Shown here one piece after another: positions 16,785 through 25,597 of a stretch of 64,000 bases of DNA. The stretch covers positions 62,001 to 126,000 of the forward strand of contig CAZBMD010000002.1 of NCBI GenBank assembly GCA_964493325.1, written 5' to 3'. Positions within the stretch are counted from its first letter, which is position 1, and each line of letters begins with the position of its first letter. The notes below the pieces were generated by a model. It did no database searches and was not told where the DNA came from. It was given only the letters and a program-made list of their open reading frames with translations. A program made the position numbers and the translations under genes. The DNA is from CAZBMD01 sp964493325. Its GTDB lineage: Bacteria > Babelota > Babeliae > Babelales > RVW-14.

Positions 16785-17141
16785 ATGAGTTTGCAAAAAA
16801 AAATTAAATTAAGAGCTCAGCGTCGTACGTTTAGAGTTCGTAATAAATTTGTTAGTAAAGGTTTAAAGCCGCGTATATCTGTTTTTAGAAGCTTGCAGCA
16901 CATTTATGCTCAAATTATTGATGATGCTAGCCAGATTACCTTACTCAGTTTTTCTTCAAAGAACTTTACAGAAAAAGTTGGAGATAAAAAAGAAGTGGCA
17001 AAGCGAGTTGGCGTTGAGCTAGGAAAAATGGCTGCAGCCAAAGAGATTACCGATGTATTTTTTGATCGAGGATCATATTTGTACCATGGTCGGGTCAAAG
17101 CGCTTGCCGACGGGCTGCGTGAAGGCGGATTAAAGTTTTAA
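16785..17141 (+). CDS. rplR: 50S ribosomal protein L18
   Basis: L18 (118 residues) binds 5S rRNA. 'KPRISVFRSLQHIYAQIIDD' (27-46) and 'FDRGSYLYHGRVKALADGLREGGLKF' at the C-terminus are canonical. AAGGA precedes the ATG within the 34-base gap from rplF. Confidence 0.97.
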   Translation: MSLQKKIKLRAQRRTFRVRNKFVSKGLKPRISVFRSLQHIYAQIIDDASQITLLSFSSKNFTEKVGDKKEVAKRVGVELGKMAAAKEITDVFFDRGSYLYHGRVKALADGLREGGLKF

Positions 17142-17159
17142 TTATACTGGAAAATGGTT

Positions 17160-17708
17160 ATGGCAGAAGAAAGAAACAAAAGATCACAAATGCAAGGTAA
17201 AGGCGCCCCAGTTGAAGAATTTGCAGAAGCAGTTCTTAACGTGCGTCGTGTAGCAAAAGTGATCAAGGGTGGTAGAAGATTTGCATTTTCAGCACTTGTT
17301 GTCGTTGGGGATAAAAAGGGAAATATTGGCGTCGCTCTAGGAAAAAGCCGCGAAGTTGCATCCGCAATTTCAAAGGCTCTTAAAAGAGCGAAGAAAAATA
17401 TGTTCGCAGTTCCTCTTTATAAGACAACTATTCCGTTTACCGTTATGGGAAAACATGGAGCAAGTGAAGTATTGATTCGTTCTGCATCCAAGGGAACAGG
17501 ATTGATCGCTGGAGGAGCTGTTCGCTCAGTAATGGAATCTTTGGGTGTGCGTGACGTTCTTGCAAAATCTATTGGAGCCTCGAATCCACAGAACGTTGTG
17601 AAAGCAACGATCAATGCACTTATGAAGTTGAAAGCAGCTAAAGATGTTGCAGCTATCCGTGGTAAAACATTAAAAGATTTGTTTGAGGTTAAGAATGTTG
17701 CAGCTTAA
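17160..17708 (+). CDS. rpsE: 30S ribosomal protein S5
   Basis: S5 (182 residues; 167 in E. coli) contributes to decoding fidelity and the mRNA entry helicase. 'VLNVRRVAKVIKGGRRFAFSALVVVGD', 'KSREV' and 'GTGLIAGGAVRSVMESLGV' are diagnostic. I chose the ATG at 17160, which has GGAA nine bases upstream, over the ATG at 17154. The 3' end overlaps rplO by 14 bases; rpmD, normally between these genes, is absent. Confidence 0.95.
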   Translation: MAEERNKRSQMQGKGAPVEEFAEAVLNVRRVAKVIKGGRRFAFSALVVVGDKKGNIGVALGKSREVASAISKALKRAKKNMFAVPLYKTTIPFTVMGKHGASEVLIRSASKGTGLIAGGAVRSVMESLGVRDVLAKSIGASNPQNVVKATINALMKLKAAKDVAAIRGKTLKDLFEVKNVAA

Positions 17709-18165
17709 TTCGTTACATGCGATTACCAAAAAACGCAAAAGAGTTGGTCGAGGTGGGCACAAAGGTGGCCACTCCGGACGAGGCAAAGACGGACAAAAGT
17801 GTCGATCTGGAGCTGGTGGAGAATTAAAAGCATTCTTCGAAGGTGGACAGATGCCTTTGTCTCGAAGAATTCCTCGAAGAGGGTTTAATAACCCATTGAA
17901 AAAGGAGTTTAAAATTATCAGCTTAAGTGACCTTGACGTTAAATTTATGGCCGATGAAACGGTAAGTCGCGAGACTTTATCTACAAAAGGCTTGATAAAA
18001 GGCAACGGCAAGTTTTTGATCAAAGTTCTTGGTAATGGTACTTTGACAAAAAATTTAAAGGTCGTGGTGGATTCGTGTAGCAAGTCTGCATCTGAAGCCA
18101 TCCAAAAGGCTGGTGGCTCGGTGCAGTTGATAGGGGAGATGAGCAGTGGTGGTCTTGCTTCATAA
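17695..18165 (+). CDS. rplO: 50S ribosomal protein L15
   Basis: L15 (156 residues; 144 in E. coli) is a late-assembly 50S protein. The start is set by 'MLQLNSLHAITKKRKRVGRG' and a GAGG seven bases upstream, within the end of rpsE. The Gly-rich 'GRGGHKGGHSGRGKDGQKCRSG' (~19-40) and 'EGGQMPLSRRIPRRGFNN' segments fit. The last 20 bases overlap secY. Confidence 0.96.
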   Translation: MLQLNSLHAITKKRKRVGRGGHKGGHSGRGKDGQKCRSGAGGELKAFFEGGQMPLSRRIPRRGFNNPLKKEFKIISLSDLDVKFMADETVSRETLSTKGLIKGNGKFLIKVLGNGTLTKNLKVVVDSCSKSASEAIQKAGGSVQLIGEMSSGGLAS

Positions 18166-19465
18166 TTTAAAGAATATTTTTCTTGTATCTGATTTGCGAA
18201 AAAAATTAGCGTTTACGTTGGGCATTATAGCGGTATACCGTTTCGGTGCCCACGTACCGATTCCTGGGATTGATGGTCAGGCGCTAAGTAATTTGTTTAA
18301 GTCTGGTATGGGCGGTGGTTTGTTATCTTATTTAGATCTTTTTTCGGGCGGTGCACTGCAAAAATTTGCAATTTTTGCATTGGGAATGTCTCCGTACATT
18401 AGTGCTTCAATTATGATGCAACTTTTGACGATAATGCTTCCTTCACTTGAAGCATTATCAAAAGAAGGTGGATATGGTCGACAAATCATTGGGCAGTATA
18501 CACGTTATTTGGCTTTAGGTATTGGTGTTGTTCAAGCGTATACGGCTGCATCAATTATTGAGAGACAGCCAGGAATTGTACTCAATCCTGGATGGGGATT
18601 TAAGTTAACTGCCATTCTTATTTTGAGTGTTGGTGCTTTATTTACCATGTGGCTTGGAGAGCAAATTAATACAAGAGGTCTTGGTAATGGAAGCTCTGTT
18701 TTGATTTTTGCTGGTATTGTAGCTTCTTTTCCAAATGCATTATTTACTTTGCTGGAAAATTTACGTTTAGGACAAATAGATCTAATCCTTGTTCTACTAT
18801 TGCTGGCAATAGTATTAGCAGTAATTAGTTGTGTTGTGTTTCTTGAACGTGGTGAGCGAAAAATTCCTGTACAGTATGCTAAGCGGGTTGTTGGTCAGAA
18901 AGTATATGGAGGGCAAAGCTCTTATATACCTTTGAAGATTAATCCCTCAGGAGTTGTTCCGGTTATTTTTTCGAGCGCTATTATGGGCTTACCTTTGACA
19001 ATTGCTGGAATTTTGGCTGTTAGATGGCCAGAGATAAATCGTTTTATAACAGAATGGTTTTATCAAGAAAAACTATTGTATAACGTAGTGAACGCTGGTT
19101 TAATTATATTCTTTGCATTTTTTTATACTGCAATTATTTTTAATCCGGTTGAGCTTGCTGATAATATTAGGAAATCTGGAGGATTTATTCCTGGAATTCG
19201 TCCCGGGAAAAAAACAGCAGAATTTTTTGATTATCTTTTAACACGTGTTGGATTTCCAGGTGCGGTCTATTTAGCTTCGCTTGCAATTTTTCCAAGTGTT
19301 ATCAAAAATATTTTTTCGTTTCCGGTAATGTTTAGTGGCGTTAGCTTGTTGATCGTTGTTGGAGTAGCTCTTGATATGTCGGCTCAAATAGAGTCTCATT
19401 TGATAGAGCGAGGCTATGAGAAGTTTTTGGCATCTGGCAGATTAAAGGGGCGTTACAGCCGCTAA
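18146..19465 (+). CDS. secY: Protein translocase subunit SecY
   Basis: SecY (439 residues; 443 in E. coli) is the ten-helix channel of the Sec translocon. Visible signatures are 'RFGAHVPIPGID', the plug region 'DLFSGGALQKFAIFALGMSPYISASIMMQLL' (~62-92), 'GLGNGSSVLIFAGI' and the C-terminal 'RPGKKTAEFFDYLLTRV'. The GTG at 18146 has GGGGAG seven bases upstream and overlaps rplO by 20 bases. The many signal-peptide proteins in this window depend on this channel. Confidence 0.97.
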   Translation: MVVLLHNLKNIFLVSDLRKKLAFTLGIIAVYRFGAHVPIPGIDGQALSNLFKSGMGGGLLSYLDLFSGGALQKFAIFALGMSPYISASIMMQLLTIMLPSLEALSKEGGYGRQIIGQYTRYLALGIGVVQAYTAASIIERQPGIVLNPGWGFKLTAILILSVGALFTMWLGEQINTRGLGNGSSVLIFAGIVASFPNALFTLLENLRLGQIDLILVLLLLAIVLAVISCVVFLERGERKIPVQYAKRVVGQKVYGGQSSYIPLKINPSGVVPVIFSSAIMGLPLTIAGILAVRWPEINRFITEWFYQEKLLYNVVNAGLIIFFAFFYTAIIFNPVELADNIRKSGGFIPGIRPGKKTAEFFDYLLTRVGFPGAVYLASLAIFPSVIKNIFSFPVMFSGVSLLIVVGVALDMSAQIESHLIERGYEKFLASGRLKGRYSR

Positions 19466-19505
19466 TTGCAGATAAATTAGATTACAATAGTGATTTGTGC
19501 ACGTT

Positions 19506-20174
19506 ATGAAAAGCATACTTAGAAATACAGTATTTTCTTTTTTTGGACCTCCGGGGTCAGGAAAGGGCACGCTGGCTGAAAAATTGATTGAAAAATATGA
19601 ATTCCGAGTTTTATCAACCGGTAATTTATGTAGAAAACACATTGCTCTTGGAACAGAATTTGGAAAAATGCTCAATGAGTATTTGAAAAATGGACAGCTT
19701 ATTCCTGATGATCTTGTTACCAAAATGGTTATCGAATGGATTCAGGATGAAGGTCAGTCTGGGCATCCTCTTATTTTAGATGGATTTCCTAGAACGCAAG
19801 GACAAGCTGAACGATTTTTGGAGTTCTTACAATCTGATAAGCACAATAAGTTGTTTCGGATAGTTCTTATCGAGCTTTCCGTTGATGAAATTGTGAAGCG
19901 ATTAAGCTTACGGTTGGTATGTGAAAACAGGAATTGCCAAAAAGTTTTTCAAATGCTTCCCGGAGTAGAGAAGGTATGCGATGCGTGTGGCGGGCTTCTC
20001 GTCAAAAGAGATGATGATCGAGAAGAAGTTGTAAGAGAACGCTTAAAACTTTACCCTTCATATAGAGATGCTCTTTTAAATTTTTATAGATCAGTTGGTC
20101 AAAATATTGAGATTCTTGATGGAGAAGGATTAACTCCGGATCAGGTTTTTGAACAATTTCAATTGATGCTTTAG
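19506..20174 (+). CDS. adk: Adenylate kinase
   Basis: This kinase interconverts ATP+AMP and 2 ADP. The protein (222 residues) has the P-loop 'GPPGSGKGT' at 14-22, 'STGNLCR', and 'LDGFPRTQGQAE'. Its long-form LID carries a probable zinc site (CENRNC ... CDAC). The position after secY, followed by map and infA, is the classic spc-alpha junction. The start is uncertain: ATG 19506 is preferred, GTG 19497 is also in frame, and neither has a strong ribosome-binding site. Confidence 0.95.
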   Translation: MKSILRNTVFSFFGPPGSGKGTLAEKLIEKYEFRVLSTGNLCRKHIALGTEFGKMLNEYLKNGQLIPDDLVTKMVIEWIQDEGQSGHPLILDGFPRTQGQAERFLEFLQSDKHNKLFRIVLIELSVDEIVKRLSLRLVCENRNCQKVFQMLPGVEKVCDACGGLLVKRDDDREEVVRERLKLYPSYRDALLNFYRSVGQNIEILDGEGLTPDQVFEQFQLML

Positions 20175-20191
20175 ATGATGTGGGATATGCA

Positions 20192-20947
20192 GTGAGTATG
20201 ATTACCATAAAAAATAAAGTTGCGATTGAAAAAATGAGAGAGGCTGGCAGACTTCTTGCAATAGTTATGCAAGAAGTGGCCACCAGCGTGATTGAAGGCA
20301 AAAGCACCTGGGATCTTGATTTTCTCATTGAGAAAAAAATGCGACAAATAGGATTAAATCCTGAATGTAAAGGATATGCTGGCTATCAGCATGCATCCTG
20401 CATTTCAGTCAATGATGTAGTTGTTCATGGAGTTCCATCGAAAGAAATTATTTTAAAATCTGGAGATTTTGTTAAAATAGACATTGTAGGCTCATATAAA
20501 AATTATTGTGCTGATATGGCAAGATTTTTTTTTATTGGGGATGTCTCTCCAGATGTTAGAAGATTAGCTGCAATTGCACAGCAAGCTCTCGATGCTGGAA
20601 TAGGTTGCGCTGTTCCAGGCAGAAGACTCTCTGATATTTCGGCTGCTATTCAAAAAGTAGTAGAAGATGCTGGATTTGGTGTTGTTCGAACCTTTTTTGG
20701 GCACGGAATAGGACGAAATATGCATGAAGCTCCGGATGTACCAAATTATGGAAAGCCAGGTACTGGTCCGGTTCTTCAAAGTGGAATGACACTTGCCATT
20801 GAACCGATGATTACGCAGTATGGTTATGCTGTCAAAATTATGAGCGATGGTTGGACAGCAAAGACGGTCGATGGCGGCATGGCCGCTCACGTTGAGGATA
20901 CTGTGTTGGTATCCGAGGCTGGTGCAGAGATTCTGACGAGAATTTGA
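20192..20947 (+). CDS. map: Methionine aminopeptidase, type I
   Basis: This enzyme removes the N-terminal methionine from nascent proteins. All five metal ligands are seen: the two aspartates in 'VKIDIVGSYKNYCADMARF', the histidine in 'FGHGIGRNMHE', and glutamates in 'LAIEPM' and 'HVEDTVLV'. The substrate-binding 'GYAGYQHASCISVNDVVVHGVP' is also present. I prefer the GTG at 20192 (GGGA six bases upstream); GTG 20180 and ATG 20198 are alternatives. It sits 17 bases after adk. Confidence 0.96.
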   Translation: MSMITIKNKVAIEKMREAGRLLAIVMQEVATSVIEGKSTWDLDFLIEKKMRQIGLNPECKGYAGYQHASCISVNDVVVHGVPSKEIILKSGDFVKIDIVGSYKNYCADMARFFFIGDVSPDVRRLAAIAQQALDAGIGCAVPGRRLSDISAAIQKVVEDAGFGVVRTFFGHGIGRNMHEAPDVPNYGKPGTGPVLQSGMTLAIEPMITQYGYAVKIMSDGWTAKTVDGGMAAHVEDTVLVSEAGAEILTRI

Positions 20948-20968
20948 AAGACTGAGGAAAAAGTTGCT

Positions 20969-21196
20969 ATGAAAAAAAAAGGCGATATTATTGTCATGGA
21001 CGGAATCGTCGAAAAGGCCTTACCTAACGCCATGTTTCAGGTGAAAATGATAGAGGGTGGACATTTGATCCTTGCCCATGTATCGGGAAAAATGCGTATG
21101 CATTACATCAAGCTACTGCCTGGTGATAAGGTGACCGTCGAACTTTCTCCATATGATTTGAGTAAAGGTAGAATTATATCGCGGCACAAAGTTTAA
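20969..21196 (+). CDS. infA: Translation initiation factor IF-1
   Basis: IF-1 (75 residues; 72 in E. coli) is an OB-fold protein that binds the A site during initiation. 'GIVEKALPNAMFQVKMIEGG', 'LAHVSGKMRMHYIKLLPGDKV' and 'LSPYDLSKGRIISRHK' are diagnostic. GAGGA precedes the ATG. rpmJ follows after 49 bases. Confidence 0.97.
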   Translation: MKKKGDIIVMDGIVEKALPNAMFQVKMIEGGHLILAHVSGKMRMHYIKLLPGDKVTVELSPYDLSKGRIISRHKV

Positions 21197-21245
21197 AATG
21201 ATAGTGGTAACACAATTGTATTTTTAGCATAGTTGAGAAGATATC

Positions 21246-21362
21246 ATGAAAGTAAGAACATCGGTAAAAAAAATTTGCAGTGACTGTAAGGTCATAAAGC
21301 GTTCTGGCGTTGTGCGTATTATTTGTAATAAGAGCAAAAAGCACAAACAACGACAAGGTTAA
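21246..21362 (+). CDS. rpmJ: 50S ribosomal protein L36
   Basis: This is a 38-codon gene with the full L36 pattern: 'MKVRTSVKKICSDCKVIKR' at the start, then 'GVVRIICNKSKKHKQRQG'. The zinc ligands C..C, C and H are present. Both length and position (after infA, before rpsM) match the family. Confidence 0.96.
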   Translation: MKVRTSVKKICSDCKVIKRSGVVRIICNKSKKHKQRQG

Positions 21363-21384
21363 TTGTTATAGAGGAACATAAGGA

Positions 21385-21438
21385 ATGCCAACAAGACAAA
21401 ATAATTGTTTGCAATATATCTTAGAGAGGTTTTTTTAA
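21385..21438 (+). other. Possible 17-codon upstream ORF coupled to rpsM
   Basis: An ATG at 21385, with GAGG about ten bases upstream, opens a 17-codon frame (MPTRQNNCLQYILERFF). It ends in TAATG, so its stop overlaps the rpsM start by one base. The 75-base rpmJ-rpsM gap is unusually long for this cluster. The frame could be a coupled leader or chance. Confidence 0.3.
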
Positions 21439-21827
21439 TGGCTCGTATAGAAGGTGTTCATCTACCAAATGATAAGCGTGTTGAAATAGGTCTTACCTAT
21501 TTGTTTGGTATTGGGCTTACAAGATCTCAAGAGATTCTTGCTCAAATAAAAGTTAATCCAGACACGCGTATAAAAAATTTAACTCACGAAGAAGTAGCAG
21601 CAATCCAAAAGTTTATTACACAAAACTATAAGGTTGAGGGTGAGCTTCGTAAAGAAATCACTTTGAATATCAAGCGATTGCAAGAAATTGGCTCATACCG
21701 TGGTTTGAGACACAAGAAATCTTTGCCTGTTCGTGGACAGCGAACAAAAACAAACGCTCGTACGCGTAAGGGACCTCGTAAATCGGGCAGCGTTGTTCCA
21801 AACAAGAAGCAGGTATCAAAGAAGTAA
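21438..21827 (+). CDS. rpsM: 30S ribosomal protein S13
   Basis: S13 (129 residues; 118 in E. coli) contacts P-site tRNA and bridges to the 50S. The start is set by 'MARIEGVHLPNDKRVEIGLTYLFGIG' (1-26) with GAGAGG eight bases upstream; an in-frame start at 21405 would add 11 atypical residues. 'GSYRGLRHKKSLPVRGQRTKTNARTRKGP' is the conserved basic tail. Confidence 0.97.
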   Translation: MARIEGVHLPNDKRVEIGLTYLFGIGLTRSQEILAQIKVNPDTRIKNLTHEEVAAIQKFITQNYKVEGELRKEITLNIKRLQEIGSYRGLRHKKSLPVRGQRTKTNARTRKGPRKSGSVVPNKKQVSKK

Positions 21828-21849
21828 TCGTTAGTGCTCAAGGATAAAG

Positions 21850-22233
21850 ATGGCATATAAGAAAAGTAAAAAAAAGCAATTAAAAAACGTTGAATCGGTT
21901 ATTGCTCACGTAAAATCATCGTTTAACAATACACTTGTATCTGTTACAACTATGGATGGGGATGTTATTGCTCGAGGAAGTGCTGGTCAGCACGGCTTTA
22001 AAGGAGCTCGCAAAGGAACTCCTTTTGCTGCGACACAAATAGCAACTCGCCTTGCAAAAGAATTGGGCGGCTTTGGTGTAAGACTTGTTGAAGTCAATAT
22101 GCAGGGGCCTGGCTCTGGACGTGATGCTGTTGTTCGAGCATTGCAGTCATCAGGACTCAACGTTACGGTTTTACGAGACGTAACACCACTTCCTCACAAC
22201 GGATGTCGAGCTCCTAAAAAACGAAGAGTGTAG
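21850..22233 (+). CDS. rpsK: 30S ribosomal protein S11
   Basis: S11 (127 residues; 129 in E. coli) lies on the platform near the E site. 'SSFNNTLVSVTTMDGDVIARGSAGQHGFKGARKGTPFAA' spans ~24-62; 'GPGSGRDAVVRALQ' and the C-terminal 'TPLPHNGCRAPKKRRV' are canonical. Confidence 0.98.
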   Translation: MAYKKSKKKQLKNVESVIAHVKSSFNNTLVSVTTMDGDVIARGSAGQHGFKGARKGTPFAATQIATRLAKELGGFGVRLVEVNMQGPGSGRDAVVRALQSSGLNVTVLRDVTPLPHNGCRAPKKRRV

Positions 22234-22290
22234 ATACCGATTTAATGTGCAAAGATTCTGAATAAGTTAGAAAGATTATTAAAGGGATAT

Positions 22291-22926
22291 ATGGCAACGA
22301 ATGCGACCTGCAGCAGATGTCGACAAGCTGGCGAAAAACTGTACCTTAAAGGTGCCAAATGTCGATCTGCAAAATGCACTTTGGAACACAGACCAGCTAT
22401 GCCGGGACAACATGTCAAAAAGGCAAGTACAAAAAAATTGTCTGAATATGGCAAGCAGCTTCAGGAAAAACAAAAAGTTAAATTAATGTACGGTATGTTA
22501 GAGCGCCAATTTCATCGTTTTTTTGAAATGGCAGCTAAACAGCGTGGTGTTACTGGTGATAACCTGATAACTCTGCTTGAAAGACGCCTTGACAACGTTG
22601 TTTTTCGTCTTAAGATGGCTATTTCTCGCACACAAGCTCGACAAATGATTGTGCACGGCCATATTTATGTTAACGGAAAACGTGTTGAAACTCCGTCTTT
22701 CTTGGCAAACATAAATGACGTTATTACATTTTCAAATAACACACTTGGCAACACAAACTTTATTGAAAATATTATCGATAAACGTTTGAGTGCTGGAACC
22801 AAAGTTCCTGAGTGGTTAGAATTACAAAAGAAGGATCGTAAGGGTGTTATTTTAAGACTTCCTATTCGTTCCGATGTCAATGTGCCAATTGAAGAGCACT
22901 TGATTGTTGAGTTGTACTCCAAGTAA
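22291..22926 (+). CDS. rpsD: 30S ribosomal protein S4
   Basis: S4 (211 residues; 206 in E. coli) initiates 30S assembly and, in E. coli, represses the alpha operon. The N-terminus keeps a four-cysteine zinc module (CSRC ... CRSAKC, residues ~7-30). The S4 RNA-binding domain 'LERRLDNVVFRLKMAISRTQARQMIVHGHIYVNGKRV' spans roughly 95-131. A purine-rich site precedes the ATG. Confidence 0.97.
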   Translation: MATNATCSRCRQAGEKLYLKGAKCRSAKCTLEHRPAMPGQHVKKASTKKLSEYGKQLQEKQKVKLMYGMLERQFHRFFEMAAKQRGVTGDNLITLLERRLDNVVFRLKMAISRTQARQMIVHGHIYVNGKRVETPSFLANINDVITFSNNTLGNTNFIENIIDKRLSAGTKVPEWLELQKKDRKGVILRLPIRSDVNVPIEEHLIVELYSK

Positions 22927-23011
22927 TCAGTAATGCGGTTGTACCATTTTTTGGTCGCATTGATGCGTAGAGGTTGAAGATCGTTGTTGTTTTTAGGGAT
23001 GGATCCAGGAG

Positions 23012-24061
23012 ATGAATTATAAGCCGTTGATACTTCCGAAATTAAATTGGGAAAAAAAATTATCATCAAGTACGTTAGGAGAGTTGATTGTGCAACCGCT
23101 AGAGCCAGGTTTTGGCACTACGCTGGGTAATGCATTAAGGCGAGTTATCTTATCTTCCGTTGAAGGTTCGGCCGTAACATCGGTAGTCATCAAAGGCGTT
23201 AATAACGAATTTTCAGTTATTAAAGGCGTGATTGAAGATACGCTCCAAGTGATTTTGAACATAAAAGAGATCGTTGTTAAAAATTCAACAGGTAATCCTG
23301 GCAAGATGCGCCTTTCTCTTCAGGGTGAAGGTGTTGCTCGAGTTGCTGATATTGTTGCTGATGAGCATCTTGAATTAATTAACAAGGATCATGTTATTGC
23401 TCACTTGGCAACTGATGGCGATCTTGAAATTGAATTTTTTGTTGAAAATGGTCGTGGATACGTTCCTGCACAGTGGGCGGTTGGCAAAGCTCTTCAACCA
23501 GACGGTAGAATTTATCTTGACGCAATGTTCTCACCAATGAAGCGTGTTGAATTCAATATTGAAAAAACACGTGTTGGTCAAGAAATTGACTATGATAAAC
23601 TAACAATGCGTATTGAAACCAATGGTGCAGTGGACCCTCGTGATGTTGTCCATTATGGTACATCCGTACTTCGAACCCAATTAGAGCATTTTTTAACAGC
23701 TACAGAAATTCCATTCAATGAGATCTCAAAAAGTGAAGAAGATAAATCGGTTAAAGATAGCAAGATTGACTTTGATGGACCAACTCAAGGCCTTCCAGTT
23801 GATCTGTTCTTGAAGCCTATCGATGAGCTTGAATTCTCTGTGAGAGCGCATAATTGTCTCAAGGGTGCAGGTATTAATCGGGTTATTGATTTAGTGAACT
23901 TAACTGATGATGATGTTCTTAAAATCAAAAATTTTGGTCGTAAGTCATTACGTGAAGTAAAAGAAATTTTATCCGCATTTGGTCTTCGTTTAGGTATGAA
24001 CATCAAAGAATTGGATTTGAAGAAGGCTATTAAAGAACAAGAAGGTAGTGTAAAACCATGA
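23012..24061 (+). CDS. rpoA: DNA-directed RNA polymerase subunit alpha
   Basis: The alpha subunit (349 residues; 329 in E. coli) dimerises to start RNA polymerase assembly. The N-terminal domain has 'LEPGFGTTLGNALRRVILSSVEGSAV' (~29-54). The C-terminal domain has the helix-hairpin-helix 'LKGAGINRVIDLVNLTDDDVLKIKNFGRKSLREVKEIL' (~283-320), which contacts UP elements. The last four bases (ATGA) overlap rplQ, implying coupling. Confidence 0.97.
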   Translation: MNYKPLILPKLNWEKKLSSSTLGELIVQPLEPGFGTTLGNALRRVILSSVEGSAVTSVVIKGVNNEFSVIKGVIEDTLQVILNIKEIVVKNSTGNPGKMRLSLQGEGVARVADIVADEHLELINKDHVIAHLATDGDLEIEFFVENGRGYVPAQWAVGKALQPDGRIYLDAMFSPMKRVEFNIEKTRVGQEIDYDKLTMRIETNGAVDPRDVVHYGTSVLRTQLEHFLTATEIPFNEISKSEEDKSVKDSKIDFDGPTQGLPVDLFLKPIDELEFSVRAHNCLKGAGINRVIDLVNLTDDDVLKIKNFGRKSLREVKEILSAFGLRLGMNIKELDLKKAIKEQEGSVKP

Positions 24062-24414
24062 ATCACCAAAATGGCAGAAAAAAATTAAATATGAAGCCTG
24101 CTCACCGCAAAGCCGTTTTGCGGAACCAGATTATTCATTTTATTAAATTTGGCTTTTTACAAACAACAAAGCCTCGTATTAAAGAAGTTCAGCGCTTGAC
24201 TGAAAAAATTGTTACCATTTCACGAGTAGGTAATGATTTTAATACAATCAGACGTGTTAAGCAGCTTTTGCCTTATGACTTTGCAGCTGTAACAAAATTG
24301 ATTAAAGAAGTTGCGCCAAAGTATGTTGGCAGACCAGGCGGTTATACGCGCGTTATTCCTTTGGGAAGACGTGAAGGTGATACAGCGCCTATGGCTCGTC
24401 TTGAGTGGGTCTAG
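24058..24414 (+). CDS. rplQ: 50S ribosomal protein L17
   Basis: L17 (118 residues; 127 in E. coli) closes the alpha operon. 'KLNMKPAHRKAVLRNQIIHFIKFG' replaces the usual 'LGR.S.HR.A..RN' start, and 'TTKPRIKEVQRLTEKI' and the C-terminal 'GGYTRVIPLGRREGDTAPMARLE' are canonical. A terminator follows 25 bases after the stop. Confidence 0.96.
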   Translation: MNHQNGRKKLNMKPAHRKAVLRNQIIHFIKFGFLQTTKPRIKEVQRLTEKIVTISRVGNDFNTIRRVKQLLPYDFAAVTKLIKEVAPKYVGRPGGYTRVIPLGRREGDTAPMARLEWV

Positions 24415-24439
24415 TTTCTAGCTCTAGATTTAAGATTGC

Positions 24440-24470
24440 AAGGGCATCGGAAAAACCGGTGCCCTTTTTT
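24440..24470 (+). terminator. Terminator ending the ribosomal-protein supercluster
   Basis: The hairpin GGGCATCGG / CCGGTGCCC (one G-T wobble) with a five-A loop is followed by six T. It is the first strong terminator after rpsL, 19 kb upstream. Confidence 0.85.
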
Positions 24471-24625
24471 ATTGAGCTGCAACAATTAAGATCGATGTTG
24501 TTAAAGTTCATCATTGAGAGTGTGTGATTTGGATAAAAAATAATTTGTTGAATTATAAGTGTGGAGCTGTTTAAAATGAGCAGTTAATTATGAAAAAATT
24601 ATGAGCCAATGAAGGGAGATAGATA

Positions 24626-25597
24626 GTGGCACAAGCATCGGATGCATATCTTCGGTCGTTCAAAGTAGCCATTATTGGCGCTGGGTTTGTTGGCAGTACA
24701 ACGGCTTATGCTCTCATGCTACAGGGAATATCTTCAGAAATAGCACTCATTGATATCAATAAAGAAAAAGCTGATGGTGAAGCTCTTGATCTTCAGCATT
24801 GTCTTCAGTTTACACATGCAACTCATATTGTTTCTGGTAGTTCTTTTGACCTTGTAAAGGATGCATCAGTGGTGGTCATTACTGCTGGTAAGGCGCAGTC
24901 TCCTGGAGAGACAAGGACCAATCTTTTAGAGGCAAATGTTAATCTTTTTAAAACGATTATTCCTAAAATTGTTCAAGTAAACAAAGACTGCATAATCTTA
25001 GTGGTTACAAACCCGCTTGATGTTTTGACTTACGTTGCGTGGAAACTATCAGGGTTTCCTTCGTGTCGCGTTCTTGGCGCTGGAACAGTTCTTGACACAG
25101 CGCGCTTGCGTTTTTTAATTGGTCAGCATTTTGACATTAGTCCCAAAGATATTACAGCTCATATTTTAGGTGAGCACGGTGATTCAGAGTTTATTTGGAA
25201 AAGTCATGCAAATATAGCAGGAGTGCCATTGAGTAGTTTTGCGGGATATTCTGATGGTCTTATGAATCAGTTTCATCAACAGACAAAAAATGCTGCATAC
25301 CAGATTATCAATAAAAAAGGTGCAACATATTATGCAATTGCCCTTGTTGTTGCAAAAATTGTTCGTGCCATAATGCTTGATCAATCTAGGGTTTTTACTG
25401 TCTCTTCACGCCTTGATAATTACCAAGGAATCAGTGACGTTTGTCTGAGTGTTCCTACTATTGTTCGAAGAAGTGGCGTGTGCCAGCAGCTTGAGCTTAA
25501 TTTAAGTCAAGACGAAAAAAAATTATTTGCTACATCTGCTGAAAAAGTTGCACAAGATATCAAAGTGAGCTTAAAGTTTTTGAACAATAAATTATGA
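24626..25597 (+). CDS. ldh: L-lactate dehydrogenase
   Basis: This NAD-dependent enzyme (323 residues) interconverts pyruvate and lactate, the fermentative end of glycolysis. The Rossmann motif 'IGAGFVGST' lies near residue 16. The specificity loop reads 'AGKAQSPGETR', where glutamine favours pyruvate; malate dehydrogenases have arginine there. 'GAGTVLDTARLR' supplies the substrate arginine and 'LGEHGDSE' the catalytic histidine. The GTG start has GGGAG seven bases upstream. It stands alone between a terminator and a ~230-base gap. A promoter-like TTGGAT (24529) and TATAAG (24554) pair has a long 19-base spacer. Confidence 0.92.
   Translation: MAQASDAYLRSFKVAIIGAGFVGSTTAYALMLQGISSEIALIDINKEKADGEALDLQHCLQFTHATHIVSGSSFDLVKDASVVVITAGKAQSPGETRTNLLEANVNLFKTIIPKIVQVNKDCIILVVTNPLDVLTYVAWKLSGFPSCRVLGAGTVLDTARLRFLIGQHFDISPKDITAHILGEHGDSEFIWKSHANIAGVPLSSFAGYSDGLMNQFHQQTKNAAYQIINKKGATYYAIALVVAKIVRAIMLDQSRVFTVSSRLDNYQGISDVCLSVPTIVRRSGVCQQLELNLSQDEKKLFATSAEKVAQDIKVSLKFLNNKL

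Noticed and set aside
17670..18101. 143-codon minus-strand frame over rpsE/rplO
   Set aside because: It is antisense to two highly conserved ribosomal-protein genes, so it is a shadow.
24626..25597. Malate dehydrogenase
   Set aside because: The specificity loop has Gln ('AGKAQSPGETR') rather than the Arg of malate dehydrogenases, so lactate dehydrogenase is preferred.
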